64,000 nt of DNA from Colius striatus (GCF_028858725.1 NC_084776.1:2790001-2854000); one strand, 5' to 3'. Counted from the stretch's first letter, positions 44,301 through 54,600 are shown. Numbers and translations are program-made. Notes: a model not told the origin generated them from the sequence alone.

Positions 44301-46518
44301 ACAAGTGCACTTGTGTCTCTGCTTGCATTGCTGGGCTGGATTCAGCCTGCCCAGGGCTGCTGTGCATCCCACAGAAAGAACTGTGGTGGTGCTGAGGTGG
44401 ACAGCTAGAGGCTCAGGTGAGGAGCTGCAGTGCTGGAGGCGTGCTGGGAGGAGGCCGTGCTCAGGGACGCTGTGGGATGGGAAGAGCAAACCCATCCCCA
44501 GCTGCAAACCCCTGTGGCAATTACAGCTCTTTCCTGGTTACCTGCTCCAGCAGCTGCCACTTCTCTGTGGGTTTTCCAGCACCAGTGAAGTTTCCAGCAG
44601 TGTCAGCTCTTGGTGTGTGGGCTTTGGGCCAGGCTCTGCTCTTGGGAGCTACTGCAGTGTCTCTCCCCACTACAGTCAGAACAGTTTTGGGGTAGTGCTG
44701 TGAGCATTGACAAAAGGGATCCTACAAGATCCAGCAGCAAGATGGACCTGAGGAATGCAACCAGGGATCTTCTTAAAACTCCTTGGATTCAGTCAGGAGA
44801 GGTGATTCCTTCCAGCAGACTGCTCAGTGCTTTCCCAGGCACGTGTGATCCGTCTGCATTGGCTGCACACCAAAGCCTCTCAGCCTTGGGACCAGAGCTG
44901 ATGTGAAGGCTTTACCAGGAGAGCCAGGCTTTACCAGGAGAGCCATCTCAGTGGGGACTGTACAGTAGTCACCTCTTCAGAGGCAGCTTCCCCTTTGTAA
45001 AACACATCTTTCTCATGTCCCTTTTTGGCTACCTCCAAACTGTTTGGGCAACCTGCTTGCGCTGGCAAAGGCTGCTCCTGCCTGTATGTGCCTGTGGCTC
45101 GTGCCCACAGCATTGGTTATGGGGTACACAGGGTGTGATCCGTTCCCCCAGCAGTGAGCAGCAGCTCCTGGCTGCAGCTCCCACCTCCTCCCTGGCAGGA
45201 TGGGCAGGAGCCTGAGCTGAGCAGCCCTGGGCACCGCAGCCGCCCTCACCAGCCACATGTTCAGTGTTGAGCCTCGTTTCTCCTGGAGGGAGAAATCAGT
45301 GCTGTGAAGGGAGCTGCAAAACCCCCTCAGCTCCAAACCATGGATCCTAACACAAGCAGCCAGGCTGTAGATGCATCTTCACCTCGGTGGGAGCTGTGTT
45401 TGCTCCTTGCTGGGTGCTGTTTCACTCCTGTTGTGGCTGTGGGATGCTCCTGATTTGAAGTGATCTGTAGCAGCTGCCTGTTAGCAGAGGAGAGGCCACA
45501 GATCTTGCACTGAAGCTCTCCTGGTAGTTCTCTTTCATGAGGGATGAGCAACTTTAGCAGAACCTGAGCAGCCTCTTCTCCCTCACAGCAGCTCCTGCCC
45601 TGGTAACTCAGGCCTTTTGGGCAGCTGGGGCTTGCAGGATTAAGCCCAGTCTACAGTACATCATCAATCCAGTGCTAAAGCTTGTGCCTCAGACCTGAGG
45701 GTCCCAAAGCCCAAGGAGAGAGATCCCAGGAGGAGGAGGAGGTGGCTCAGAGCCCTCCTGCAGCAGGGCTGTGGGGATGGCATCGTGCTGCAGGTGATGT
45801 CTGGCATGGCAGGGGACATCTGGGCCTTGGTCCATGGCTTGTGCCCACAGAGGGACCCATCTGGGTGCTGCAGCAGCTCCACAGCTCTGCCCAAGCCTCA
45901 TCCAGGAGCAGCTGCACATCTTACCCAGGGTCTCAAGCCTCATCCATGCCATGGGTAGCACGTGGTTGTGAAGTGTGTGGTGTGGTGTGATGTGGGCCAG
46001 GGCTCTTAGTGCTGCCTGTTGTATGTCTCTGCTCTACCCTTTGACTCAAAGGTTTGCTGGTACTCGGGTTAAGCTTCCCCTCAGCTAACACAGCTTCACC
46101 CTGGGCTCCATCTGGAGACCCCGGAGAGACACAGTGGTGCATGGCACACACCTTCCCCTCCTGCATGTTGGAGCTGAACTTCTGGGGAGGACTTGGTGAG
46201 GCAAATGGACTTCACCCCTAATACCTGAACTGCAAGCACAGCCCAATGCCAGCCAGAGGCAAGCCACTCAGCACCAAGCCAGGCCTAAGACACACTCAGC
46301 ACCAAGCCAGGCCCCTCCCGTTCCCAGGACTGTAAATTAGGGGAGGGAGAGTGTAAACAACCAAATCTGCCTTTGAATGGCAAGTAAAACACTGCAGGAC
46401 ATCCCTCCCCCTTCTTGAAACACCCCTTGCTGGGAAAAGAAGTAAGGCCGTTCTGTTTTGATTTTGGTAGATAATCTTGTGCCGTGGAGGGGAGCCGGGC
46501 AAAGCCAAGAGGCCGTGA
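26297..46518 (+). CDS. WIPI1: WIPI1, WD-repeat PI3P-binding autophagy protein (complete CDS, 13 exons)
   Basis: Exons 26297-26367, 27539-27621, 29105-29274, 32615-32711, 36601-36698, 37626-37718, 38341-38411, 39290-39397, 39757-39921, 40062-40169, 41177-41298, 42123-42223 and 46471-46518 join to a 1335-nt frame of 444 residues; human is 446. It is a PROPPIN, a seven-bladed propeller with the FRRG lipid-binding motif at about 222-225. As known for the family, it binds PI3P and PI(3,5)P2 at phagophores and endosomes and acts in autophagosome formation. The tail after blade 7 includes [18 protein letters not shown] and a conserved acidic segment ending DDENEFPP. All donors are GT and all acceptors AG. 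Introns 4, 6, 7 and 11 hold a 19-bp minisatellite, a CR1, a telomeric repeat and a CR1 respectively. The ATG context is weak at -3 but has G at +4. Confidence 0.97.
27539..27621 (+). CDS. WIPI1: WIPI1 exon 2
   Basis: This 83-nt exon encodes [20 protein letters not shown] then LDQVHES, propeller blade 1. The acceptor is CTTTGCAG and the donor GTAAGT. Confidence 0.96.
29105..29274 (+). CDS. WIPI1: WIPI1 exon 3
   Basis: This 170-nt exon encodes [20 protein letters not shown] through [10 protein letters not shown]. It is close to identical with human, including [19 protein letters not shown]. The acceptor is GTGCCCAG and the donor GTAAGG. Confidence 0.97.
29275..32614 (+). other. WIPI1: WIPI1 intron 3
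   Basis: Unique non-coding sequence. I see no repeat array, CR1 copy or nested gene in it. Confidence 0.6.
32615..32711 (+). CDS. WIPI1: WIPI1 exon 4
   Basis: This 97-nt exon encodes [20 protein letters not shown] then [12 protein letters not shown]. The acceptor is TCCTTGCAG and the donor GTAAGC. Confidence 0.96.
35669..36277. repeat. 19-bp minisatellite, 32 copies (WIPI1 intron 4)
   Basis: This is a tandem array of GCCCATCTCCTGAGCCTCT-type units at an exact 19-bp period. Variation is confined to a few positions (CTCT/CTGT, ATCTCC/AGCTCC/AGCCCC). Because 19 is not a multiple of 3 and the unit has no stop on the minus strand, all three minus frames stay open and read the same 19-residue repeat. 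These frames are artefacts. Confidence 0.95.
36601..36698 (+). CDS. WIPI1: WIPI1 exon 5
   Basis: This 98-nt exon encodes [17 protein letters not shown] then [15 protein letters not shown]. The acceptor is CCTGGCCAG and the donor GTACGC. It lies 320 bp beyond the 19-bp minisatellite in intron 4. Confidence 0.96.
36981..37040. repeat. 20-bp repeat CAGGGATGTGAGCAGGGTGG, three copies
   Basis: Three tandem copies with single substitutions in WIPI1 intron 5. Confidence 0.88.
37626..37718 (+). CDS. WIPI1: WIPI1 exon 6
   Basis: This 93-nt exon encodes [20 protein letters not shown] then [11 protein letters not shown], a canonical WD-type blade. The acceptor is GCCCCTCAG and the donor GTGAGT. Confidence 0.96.
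37803..38195 (-). mobile_element. CR1 LINE fragment in WIPI1 intron 6
   Basis: It contains CCCTGGGCAGCCTGGCACAG, GAAACAGTTCTGCCTCAGCT and GCCCAACTCTGGACAACCTC in reverse orientation. It fills most of the 622-bp intron. Confidence 0.87.
38341..38411 (+). CDS. WIPI1: WIPI1 exon 7 (FRRG lipid-binding motif)
   Basis: This 71-nt exon encodes [18 protein letters not shown] followed by RRGMK. The two arginines of FRRG define the two phosphoinositide sites in PROPPINs. The acceptor is TTTTCACAG and the donor GTCAGC. Confidence 0.97.
39079..39144 (+). repeat. Interstitial telomeric repeat (TTAGGG), 11 units
   Basis: Eleven consecutive hexamers with phase kept: seven exact TTAGGG, two TTAAGG and two CTAGGG. 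It lies in WIPI1 intron 7, 145 bp before exon 8. Confidence 0.96.
39290..39397 (+). CDS. WIPI1: WIPI1 exon 8
   Basis: This 108-nt exon encodes [20 protein letters not shown] then [15 protein letters not shown]. The acceptor is GGCCCTAG. An interstitial telomeric array ends 145 bp upstream. Confidence 0.96.
39757..39921 (+). CDS. WIPI1: WIPI1 exon 9
   Basis: This 165-nt exon encodes [20 protein letters not shown] then [20 protein letters not shown] and [14 protein letters not shown]. It includes the hydrophobic membrane-insertion loop of blade 6. The acceptor is CCCCTCAG and the donor GTACGT. Confidence 0.96.
40062..40169 (+). CDS. WIPI1: WIPI1 exon 10
   Basis: This 108-nt exon encodes [20 protein letters not shown] then [15 protein letters not shown], blade 7. 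The preceding intron is only 140 bp. The acceptor is TCTTGTCAG and the donor GTAGCT. Confidence 0.96.
40181..40240. repeat. 20-bp repeat TCCACACACAGCTCATACCC, three copies
   Basis: Near-exact tandem copies starting 12 bp after the WIPI1 exon 10 donor, in intron 10. Confidence 0.9.
41177..41298 (+). CDS. WIPI1: WIPI1 exon 11
   Basis: This 122-nt exon encodes [20 protein letters not shown] then [20 protein letters not shown], the start of the flexible C-terminal tail. The acceptor is CACAATCAG and the donor GTAAGC. Confidence 0.96.
41592..41950 (-). mobile_element. CR1 LINE fragment in WIPI1 intron 11
   Basis: It includes CTTCTCCAGGCTGAACAGCC, GCCCAGAACTGGACACAGGA and TGCTGCCCACACTCTTCTTA, typical of antisense CR1. 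Confidence 0.87.
42123..42223 (+). CDS. WIPI1: WIPI1 exon 12
   Basis: This 101-nt exon encodes [20 protein letters not shown] then [13 protein letters not shown], nearly identical to human. The donor CCTCCT|GTGAGC sits exactly at the human exon border. If it is not used, the frame reads six more codons (VSIRDP) to a TAA at 42242-42244. Confidence 0.94.
42224..46470 (+). other. WIPI1: WIPI1 last intron
   Basis: A 4.2-kb intron before the 15-codon terminal exon. It is unique and no nested gene is recognized. Its first 21 nt contain the in-frame read-through stop. No strong AATAAA follows within the first kilobase. Confidence 0.6.
46471..46518 (+). CDS. WIPI1: WIPI1 exon 13 (terminal, short coding part)
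   Basis: After a TTTTGGTAG acceptor, 15 codons encode [15 protein letters not shown] followed by TGA. IILCRG matches the human last exon, and the phase fits exon 12. The intron before it is 4.2 kb. Confidence 0.9.
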   Translation: MILCRGGEPGKAKRP

Positions 46519-46812
46519 GGACACACAGCCCCACGCCTGGGAGAGCCACCAGCAAACATCTCTGAGTCCCCAAGATGAGAAAAGCCAGCAAGGCAAGGTG
46601 GGCCCCTGCTTGTCCTCCGGTACGTTTCGGGGCCTGGCCGGCAGCCCCGTGTCTGGGGTTGGCTCTGGGGGTGTCTGTGTGCTGTGTGGAACAAACCAGG
46701 GCTGATGCAAATGCTGACTTGAGCACATTTGTATGTCACCACCATTTTATAGACCCCTTTTTTTTCTAATTTATGCTGTTTCATGTGTATAAATGTACTT
46801 ACAGGAAGAGAT

Positions 46813-46818
46813 ATTAAA
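46813..46818 (+). terminator. Upstream variant poly(A) signal ATTAAA of WIPI1
   Basis: ATATTAAACT in an AT-rich part of the 3' UTR, about 100 bp before the AATAAA, is a candidate alternative site. Confidence 0.35.
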
Positions 46819-46911
46819 CTTATGTCTTTGTACAGTATATACAGAGCTATTTCACCCAAGTACTTTTGCTGTGTTGGTAGAGAAGGTGCCAGTTGCTATG
46901 TCTAAAGAGAG

Positions 46912-46917
46912 AATAAA
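46912..46917 (+). terminator. WIPI1 poly(A) signal AATAAA
   Basis: GAGAATAAAGCC about 0.4 kb past the stop, followed by a GT-rich stretch, looks like a functional cleavage site. A variant ATTAAA lies upstream at 46813-46818. Confidence 0.75.
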
Positions 46918-46940
46918 GCCACGGTCTGTCCCCAGCAGCT

Positions 46941-48019
46941 CGCTGCCTGTGCTCCTGCTGTTCTTTGTGGGGCCCTCAGATGTCAGCCTTGGGTAAATTT
47001 TATGAGTGGGAGAATGGGTTTGGGGGGCTGGTTCGAGGCTGCTCCCACAGCACCCGACACACCTGGCTGAGTTCACTTACAGCTTGTCCAAAGGGAGACC
47101 TGGGGGTGTAAACTTGAGCCCAAAACTCTTTGAGCAAACCCTCACTCAGCTGCTGAGGAATCCCAGTGGTTTCTTCAGTTTCAGTTGTACTTTTGGTTTT
47201 GCCTTTGTGGCTCCCCAGAAATGCATCTGCCAAGAAATGACCCTCCAAGAGCTGTCTGGCCCCATCCACACCCCTGGCATCATGCTGGGCCTGGCAGGAG
47301 CAGCTCCTCTGCCTGGAGACCTCGGGGCAGGGACCTGACCCTGACCAAATCTGCACTTACACTATTGCTCTTCCCAGGGAGCAGCAACCCCAGGTCTGCC
47401 TCATGAACCTGCCCCATACACCTTCCCAAATGAAGCCTTTTCCAACTGCTGGGCCCTGGGACCTTGTCTCAGCAGTCCCTGAGCTCTGCTGTGTGAGGAG
47501 CCATGGGACAAGCTGAGCATCCTGGGCAGGGAGAGCCCAGGACACTCTTCCCCTTACAGACAGTGGGGTCTTTAACAGGAGCCCATTACTAAACCTCCCC
47601 TGGCAGCCACTGGGGCAGGAGCTCTGCTCACAGAGCACTCACTCACCTGGGGCCAGACGGGAATTTCCTCTCTGCAGCCAGACTCCAGGGTCTCAGCACG
47701 AGGGGATGTTTGCTCAGAGGCTGTGGGCCTCATCCTCCTCTGCCTTGTGCTCCCACCAGCTGCTGCTGTAAGGTCCATTTTAGAGGAAAGCCACAGGAGT
47801 TCTCTCCCAAAGCCATCTCTCACTGCAGGTGGTTGTAATCCAAGACCTGACTCCTCAGTTAAAGAGCTCTACAAAAAGCCTGTCTCCTTCCACGTGCCCA
47901 GAGCCACCAGGTGCTGCACAGCCCTGCTCTGCCAGGGTGATGGTCCTGCTCTGCAGCAAAGGAGACTGTCCAAGTGCCCACACAGACCCACAACCCACTC
48001 ACCTCCCTGCTTCATAGCA
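46941..48019. other. WIPI1-ARSG convergent interval
   Basis: About 1.1 kb of unique sequence between the WIPI1 poly(A) site and the CR1 next to the ARSG stop. It probably contains the ARSG 3' UTR end, but no canonical minus-strand AATAAA is present; only variants such as CATAAA near 46998. Confidence 0.45.
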
Positions 48020-48228
48020 GGAACGGTTTCTCTTAAGAGGGCTGTCAGCCCCTGTGCCAGGCTGCCCAGGGAGCTGGGGGAGTGCCCAGCCCTGGAGATA
48101 CTGCACAGATGCATAGCAGAGGTGCTGAGGTTCAGTTTAGTGCTGAGCTTGGCAAGGTGAGGTCAGTGGTGCAAATCGATGAGCTTAAAGGTCTTTTCCA
48201 ACCAAAATGATTCTCTGATTGTCTGATC
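48020..48228 (+). mobile_element. CR1 LINE fragment between WIPI1 and ARSG
   Basis: It contains GCCAGGCTGCCCAGGGAGCT and ends CTTTTCCAACCAAAATGATT CTCTGATTGT. It ends 80 bp from the ARSG stop codon and probably lies in the ARSG 3' UTR, antisense to it. Confidence 0.87.
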
Positions 48229-48307
48229 ATAGCACAGAGCAAAGGGGGCTGCAGCCTCCATCCCTCTGCTCCTGCAGCCAGCCCCTCCTTGCTCACAGAA
48301 CCCAGGC

Positions 48308-48654
48308 TCAGGGAAAGGAGCTGCTTGAGCTGTGGCTTGCTGAGAGCCCAGGGCAGGGTGGTGCTCGTGGGCAGGGGGCTGTGAGCAGGGCACAGCGGCA
48401 GCTCTCGCGCCCCGGCTCACAGCACGGGATCACCGACGGGTCCCGGGAGTAATCGGCCACCGAGATGTTGTCTGTGGCCAGGTCCTGCAGAGCCTGGGTG
48501 TAAGCCCTGCTGATGGCAGGCAGCACTGCCTGGTACTCTCTGGAGGCCACGTCCAAAGGCTCCTGCTCCTGCACGTCACGATCCAGGTTGAAAATGAGGG
48601 GGGGCTGGTGCTGCTGGGCCGGCCCGATGCTGCCATCGCACGCCATCGCCCCTC
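48308..48654 (-). CDS. ARSG: ARSG terminal coding exon
   Basis: The exon encodes [40 protein letters not shown], a helical stretch, then [20 protein letters not shown] and SCRC, followed by 27 further residues ending SSSSSFP-stop. Human stops three residues after CRC. The NIS sequon is conserved. The acceptor is CCTCGCTAG. Confidence 0.92.
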
Positions 48655-51600
48655 CTAGCGAGGAAAGGACAGCAAAGGAAAACACTGAGTCCCAGGGAGC
48701 ATCTCTGTATCCCTCAGCCACCCATGATGGCCCAGTCCCACCACGTCCCAGCTTTGGGAGCCCTGCTGCCAGTCCAAGATTGCTCTCGAGGCCAATCACC
48801 CCACACTGCAAAGCCCATCACACAGGCACAGACCGGCACACGCTCCTCCCTGGGTTTGCTCTTGCTTGAATTAACCCTCTCTGGAGGAGGCTGAGGGGAG
48901 ACAGGAGCACTCTCTACAACCCCCTGACTGGAGGCTGGAATGAGGTGGGGGTCAGTCTCAGCTCCCAAGTAATGACTGATAGGACAAAAGCAAACAGCCT
49001 CAAGTTGCCCCAGGGGAGGTTGAGATTGGAGCTGAGGCAGAACTGTTTCCCTGAGAGGGGTGTCAGCTCCTGTGCCAGGCTGCCCAGGGAGCTGGGGGAG
49101 TGCCCAGCCCTGGAGGGATCCCAAAGCCTTGGAGCTGAGGTGCTGAGGGCCAGGGGTCTGCAGGGAACCAAGAATTCAGAGTTTTTTGGCAGCCTCTCTG
49201 ATCTGTGCCAGGGACACAGCACCTGTGGTGTAAAACGCCTTGTACTGAGCCAGCCGCAGGGCCTCTATCCCACCGTCCTTCCCAGCTGCCCCACTGTTGG
49301 GGTGGAGCAGAACCTGAAGGAAGGATAGAAAAGTGCCCATCAGACCACTGAAGACAAAAACCTGCCCTGTGAAACCTGCTCCCTCCCTGGTGAGACCACA
49401 TCCCACCCTTGAACGTGTGTATAGACACCAAGCCAACTGAGCTTCACCTGCTGAAGGGTGGCAGCCAAAGGGCACCTGGATACACCAGCATCCCACTTGT
49501 GCCTTCCTGGCCTTGCATGTGAGAATGTCCAGATTTACCTCCCCAGATGAATTCTACCACAAGAAAGGGATCAGGAAGGTGCAGGGGGTCTCTGCAGAGC
49601 AGGGCAGAGCATTATGGAGCCAGGACGGTCTCAGGTGCTCCATGTCACCCACCACTGCCCTGTGTCAAGGGGACACTCAGCTCCTTCTCTGCTCACAGCT
49701 GGTGCCAGGGACATCTAAGGGAGACAAATCATTGCCTGGAGCCAGCCAGGAGCCACAAGCTGAGGGTGAGCTCATGTGAGGCAGAGGCCGCACAGGAGGT
49801 GAGGTGCTGGAACATCCCTCACGCTCCGTCTCATCTCCGCCGCTGACTCACCCTGCTGTGCGAGCGCTCCCTGCCCTAACAACAGCCCTCCCAGCACTGG
49901 GGATGGGGCTGAGAAGGAAGGGAAGAAGGGAAAGGGTGGGTCAGATCTCTCCCTTTCTCTATTTGGGACACTTGATCCACACAGGACGACTGCTTTGGCA
50001 CAGGGGAGCGAGAAGACAAGTGAGCTGGACGGCTCGGCGGGCTCCTCCGTCAGATAATATCTGCCGCAGGGCCAATGGCTTCATTGAGGGATGAGTCACT
50101 CGAGGTTTCCTCCCTGGGAATTGAGTTTAAAAGTGATTCAAGAAATTTCCACTGTGCTAAAAATGAGAAACATCTGCTGCAGTTGTAGGCAGCTGCAGGG
50201 CCAAGTTTAGTAACAGCGTTCGCAGCTGCCCGGCGCAGCGATGCCTCAGCAGGTGCCCGGCACGCGGCACTGCCCGGCACCGAGCCCCACGGCACCAACC
50301 AGCCCTCCCTGGCCACCCCAGGGACTGCTCATCCCCTCCCCAGCCAGCCCAGGGACTGCTCATCCCCTCCCCAGCCACCCCAGGGACTGCTCATCCCCTC
50401 CTTGGCCAGCCCAGGGACTGCTCATCCCCTCCCTGGCCAGCCCAGGGACCAGCTGGTACCTCACCCAACAAATGCCAGGAAGCAGGACTGGAGGGGTGAG
50501 ACTTCCCAACGCTGCCCTCCACTGACAGGTCAATGAATCCCCCCCTACCTCTGGAATTTGGTTCAAAACTCGTGTTTTAGATGGAGAAAATGAAGGGTGT
50601 AAAGTGGGAGAGGCAGTGAAGCCTGAGCCTGCTGCAAGGAGGAAACCCCTGCTACAGAATCCCCTTGTGCTGATGCTCCTCAGGCAGAATAAAACAGCTC
50701 CAAAGCAGAACTCAGCAAACAGCCAAGAGCCCCTGAAGCCAAAACACCAGGAACTGAACCAATTCATCTGCCTCCAGCGACAAAGCTTTGCCTACACCCT
50801 GCTGCCAGCCCTGCTACCTTGAGCAGCACAGTGGGATGCTGCCACCTGGGTGTGAAGGGACTCAGACCTGTGACAAGCAAGTTCCTAAACCTGCCTCGTG
50901 ACCCCCCAGCTCAGAGAATCCCTAATTCACTGTGTCATTTGTGACTCTGTTTCCATTGAGCCCTTTCAAGAAACATTCCTGGGTCTGTAACCCCTCCATT
51001 GATCTTTGGCTGTTTTAATCAAAACATTAATAGGAAAAGGGGTGAAAAAAGCAGCTTTTTCTCCCCAGAAAAGTTGTTGTCAGAGCTCTGGGCTGTTTGC
51101 ACCAGTGAGCAAACACGAGGAGCAGGCGCACACCCTGCTGCCCTTCAGCTCATGGAAAGAGCTCATTTGTCTGACACTTGTACCCTTGATACTTCTTGGA
51201 GATGTGTTTATTTTTACTGTAAATAGCTTTTGCTTCCAAACAGGGGCCTGGCACTGCCCCAGCCCTGGCACAGGTTGTGCTGGAGCCCCGCGGGCTGGGA
51301 CACTGAGTGAGGTTACTCCAGGGGACCCCGTCTGCAGAGCAGCTGAACGGGGCAGTGGGTGAGCAAAGGAGCTGCTTCTGGGAGGATTTGTGTCATGGAA
51401 AACCCAGCAGCATCCGGGGGGGATGTGAGTGGGTGATGAAAAGCAGAGAGAAGGGAGGGAGCAGGGACAGGCACATGCCCCTGATCACCCCATGGGGCCG
51501 GTCTCCCCATCCCACAGCAGTGAGGGCAGCCTAAGCACAGCCCTTGGGGATGCCCACTCCATCCACAGTGCTGGGATGGGCTGGAACAACCCAGCTGTGC

Positions 51601-54600
51601 CCCCTGACTGCAGCACAACCCCCCAAAATGAACAGTGGCCTGGGGGATGCTGGGGGAGCCAGGGGAGCTGGGAGGGCACACGGCTCTGGACCTTGTTCCT
51701 TGGGCTGATGCAGGAATGGCCAGTGTGGGCTTGTGCCCTGACACCCAGAAAGATGTTGCTCCTAGAAAACCATCATCCCCAGCAAACCATTGCTCCCAGT
51801 AAAAAACCATCACTGCCACTCAACCATTGCTCCCAGCAATCCGTGGCTGCCCCGTCCCAGGCCCAGGGGTGCAGGGGCAGGGGGCTCCTGGTGAGGATCC
51901 CAGCAGAGCTCATTGCCTGGATCTCACCCACTCCCCCACTTCCCCTCCTGCCTCAGCTGAGGGTTCCATAAATATGAAGCAAATACCAAAACCCTGATGG
52001 ACACTGAAAACAAATCCAAGCCCCCTGCTGGGAGCTGGCCCGTGGTGCTCACAGGAGGGGGGGAGGGGGCTTTAACAGCCAAATCAGGCTTTATCTGTGG
52101 GACTATTCAAGCCTTGGGCTTGGGGCTTTTTTTTCTCTCTTTATGGTTCTGCAAAAGTCTTGTGCAACTCTGAGAGGAGCGTGTCACCATGCTGCTGCTT
52201 CTGCTAACTGTGACTTTGAGGCTTGAAGGAGCTGTCAGCAGCAGCTCTTGCATGGACAGAGAGCTGAGGGGTACAGGGGGAGGGCTGCCCTGCCTGAGAA
52301 CCAGAAACCACAGGCACGTTGGGAGAAGGAGTTTGGTTACGTCCCATCTCTGTCTGTCCTCCTCCTCCAGGACACGGGGTGATGCTCCCAAGGGTCCATC
52401 CATTGCCAGCTCTGAGCCCTTCTGCCCCCCAGCTTACCTGTTTGGGCTCAGGGGTGGTGGGACCTGCTGTCAGCAGAGGGATGGCACCACGGGGGGTGGC
52501 TCTGCCTTACCTTGTGCCCCACGTCTGAGTGCCCAAAGAGAACCGGGGACACGTCCAGCCCGTCGAAGCGCCTGTTCGGGGGCAGCGCCGCCCCAGCCAG
52601 GGCCACCAGCGTGGGGAAGATGTCCAGGGTGCTGGGGAAAGAGAGGGATGTCATCAGAGCAAAGCCTCCCCCAGACCCTACCAACACCCCCTCGCCTGGG
52701 GGGCACTGGGTGTGCTGATGCCAGGGGAGTGGTCTTTGAGTGGGGTGGCCGCTTCCCACCCATCCCAACGGCTGAGCTCTGCGGGAAGGGTTCAAACCAG
52801 CTTCAAGCAGTGACTTGGCCTTGGCAAACTCACACATCTCCCTTCAGCACCTCCCTTCAGCACCTCCCTTCAGCACCCCTGGCACAGCTGCTCTGCAGGT
52901 TCAGCCGGGATCAGCCCATCCCCTGCCTGGCAAACCCGGCACTCACGGGGCACGGTGGGGAACAGGGCAGCCCCTTCCCACCCTCCCATCCCTCCCTGGG
53001 CACACACAGGGAAGGCAGCAGGTCACCCTCTGGAGAAAGTGCTGGCACAGGGACTTTTTAGGCCAATGACAGCAGATCCCGTGGCCCCAGGAAAATGTGG
53101 TCTGGCTTTTGCATGGCGCAGCACGAGCCGGCGCGGCCAGAGTGGAAAATGAGAGCGGTGCTATTTTGTGCACTCCCACCAAAAGGCCTGTCAGCATTTC
53201 CACCCTAAACCTCTGGGGTTTTTTTTTCAGGGGCCTCAGCCACAAAAGAGCACTCAGAGCTCATCCCTGCCTGCCTCCCGCTGTGGAGGGCCGAGGGGAA
53301 GGGCCCGGAGTCTCTCTGGCTGCACGGGGGATGCAGAGGGGCAGAGCCTCTCCTGCCCTGCCTGCTACCTGTGGCCCACCCACCGCCATGTCCCCAGGGC
53401 ACACGGGGGCTGTGGGCTGGGAAATGTCCTTGCTGGGGTGGGACAGTGATGCCCAGCCCTGCTGGCAGCCCCTAGGGCAGCCTGGCCATGGGCTTTCCCC
53501 TCCCCTGGCCACGTTACTCAGTGGGGTCTGGGCTCAGTCCAGCAGGACGCAGACAGCCCCTTGCAGCCCCCTGGTCCAACCCTCACCCCTCACCCCCTCC
53601 TGCAAGGCACAAATGTCTGAGTCCCCCCCCAACACATCCCTCCCTCTCACAGGAGTGATCCTGAGGTGACCCCACACCTCTGAAAGGAGCCCCCTCACCC
53701 CGGGGTCTCCCACAGCCCCAGGGGACAGCAGCACATCAGCGTGGCCAAGAGACACATCCCCAGGGATGAGGCTGTGCCACCAGAGCCATCAGAGCCACTA
53801 GTGCCAAGCAGCCAACAGGGACTGGGCCAGAGTCCCTCTGGATGCAAAACCCTTGTGCCAGTGGTGTGGGGGGCGAGGGAGGGGGGCTGGAAACACAGGG
53901 GGCTCTGTCAGGGCAAAGAAATTGTTGCAGAAGGTGAAAACTCTGGGTGCCTCAACCAGGGGGGGGCTTCCCAGGGTGATAAGAGGGTCCTGCCATCCCA
54001 AACCCAGCACTCCTGCACGATGGAGGCTGTGGGAGAGGGGAGAGAAGAGAGTACAGGGCTTCAGGGCCCCCGCTTCTCCCATTCAACGAGTTTTAATTTA
54101 GCTGCTAAGAGACAGAGAGAACAAATAAGAACAAACACTGCTGAGAGACAGCCCAGGGAAGCACCGAGGCCAGCAGAGCCCTGAGGCACTGAAAACAGCC
54201 TGGCCTGGGGATGCACCAAGGCAAGGCCAGGCATAGCACATGGCACATGGCACATAGCACATGGCACATGGCACATAGCACATGGCACATGGCACATGGC
54301 ACATGGGACATGGCACACAGCACATGGCACACACAAGATAGCACATGGGACATGGCACATAGCACATGGCACAGGCCCACCCTGAATGGCAGTCCCTGGG
54401 CAGCACAGGGATCCCCATCAACATCCCCTCAGCAGATGGAATCGCTGGGAACTGTCACCCAGGGGTGAGGACAATGGCTGAGGGCAGAGGTGGTCCAGGA
54501 TCCCCCCTGGCTACAGGCTGATGTAAAACCATGGGAAAAGGCATGAAATCAATAGGGTTTTGGTCAAAGCTGGTGTGGAAGCAAAGGCTCTGCCTGCAGG

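Larger units (their letters stand above)
46519..46940 (+). other. WIPI1: WIPI1 3' UTR
   Basis: This follows the exon 13 stop and turns AT-rich toward a pair of poly(A) hexamers. The 3' end is approximate, about 20 nt beyond the AATAAA at 46912. Confidence 0.75.
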
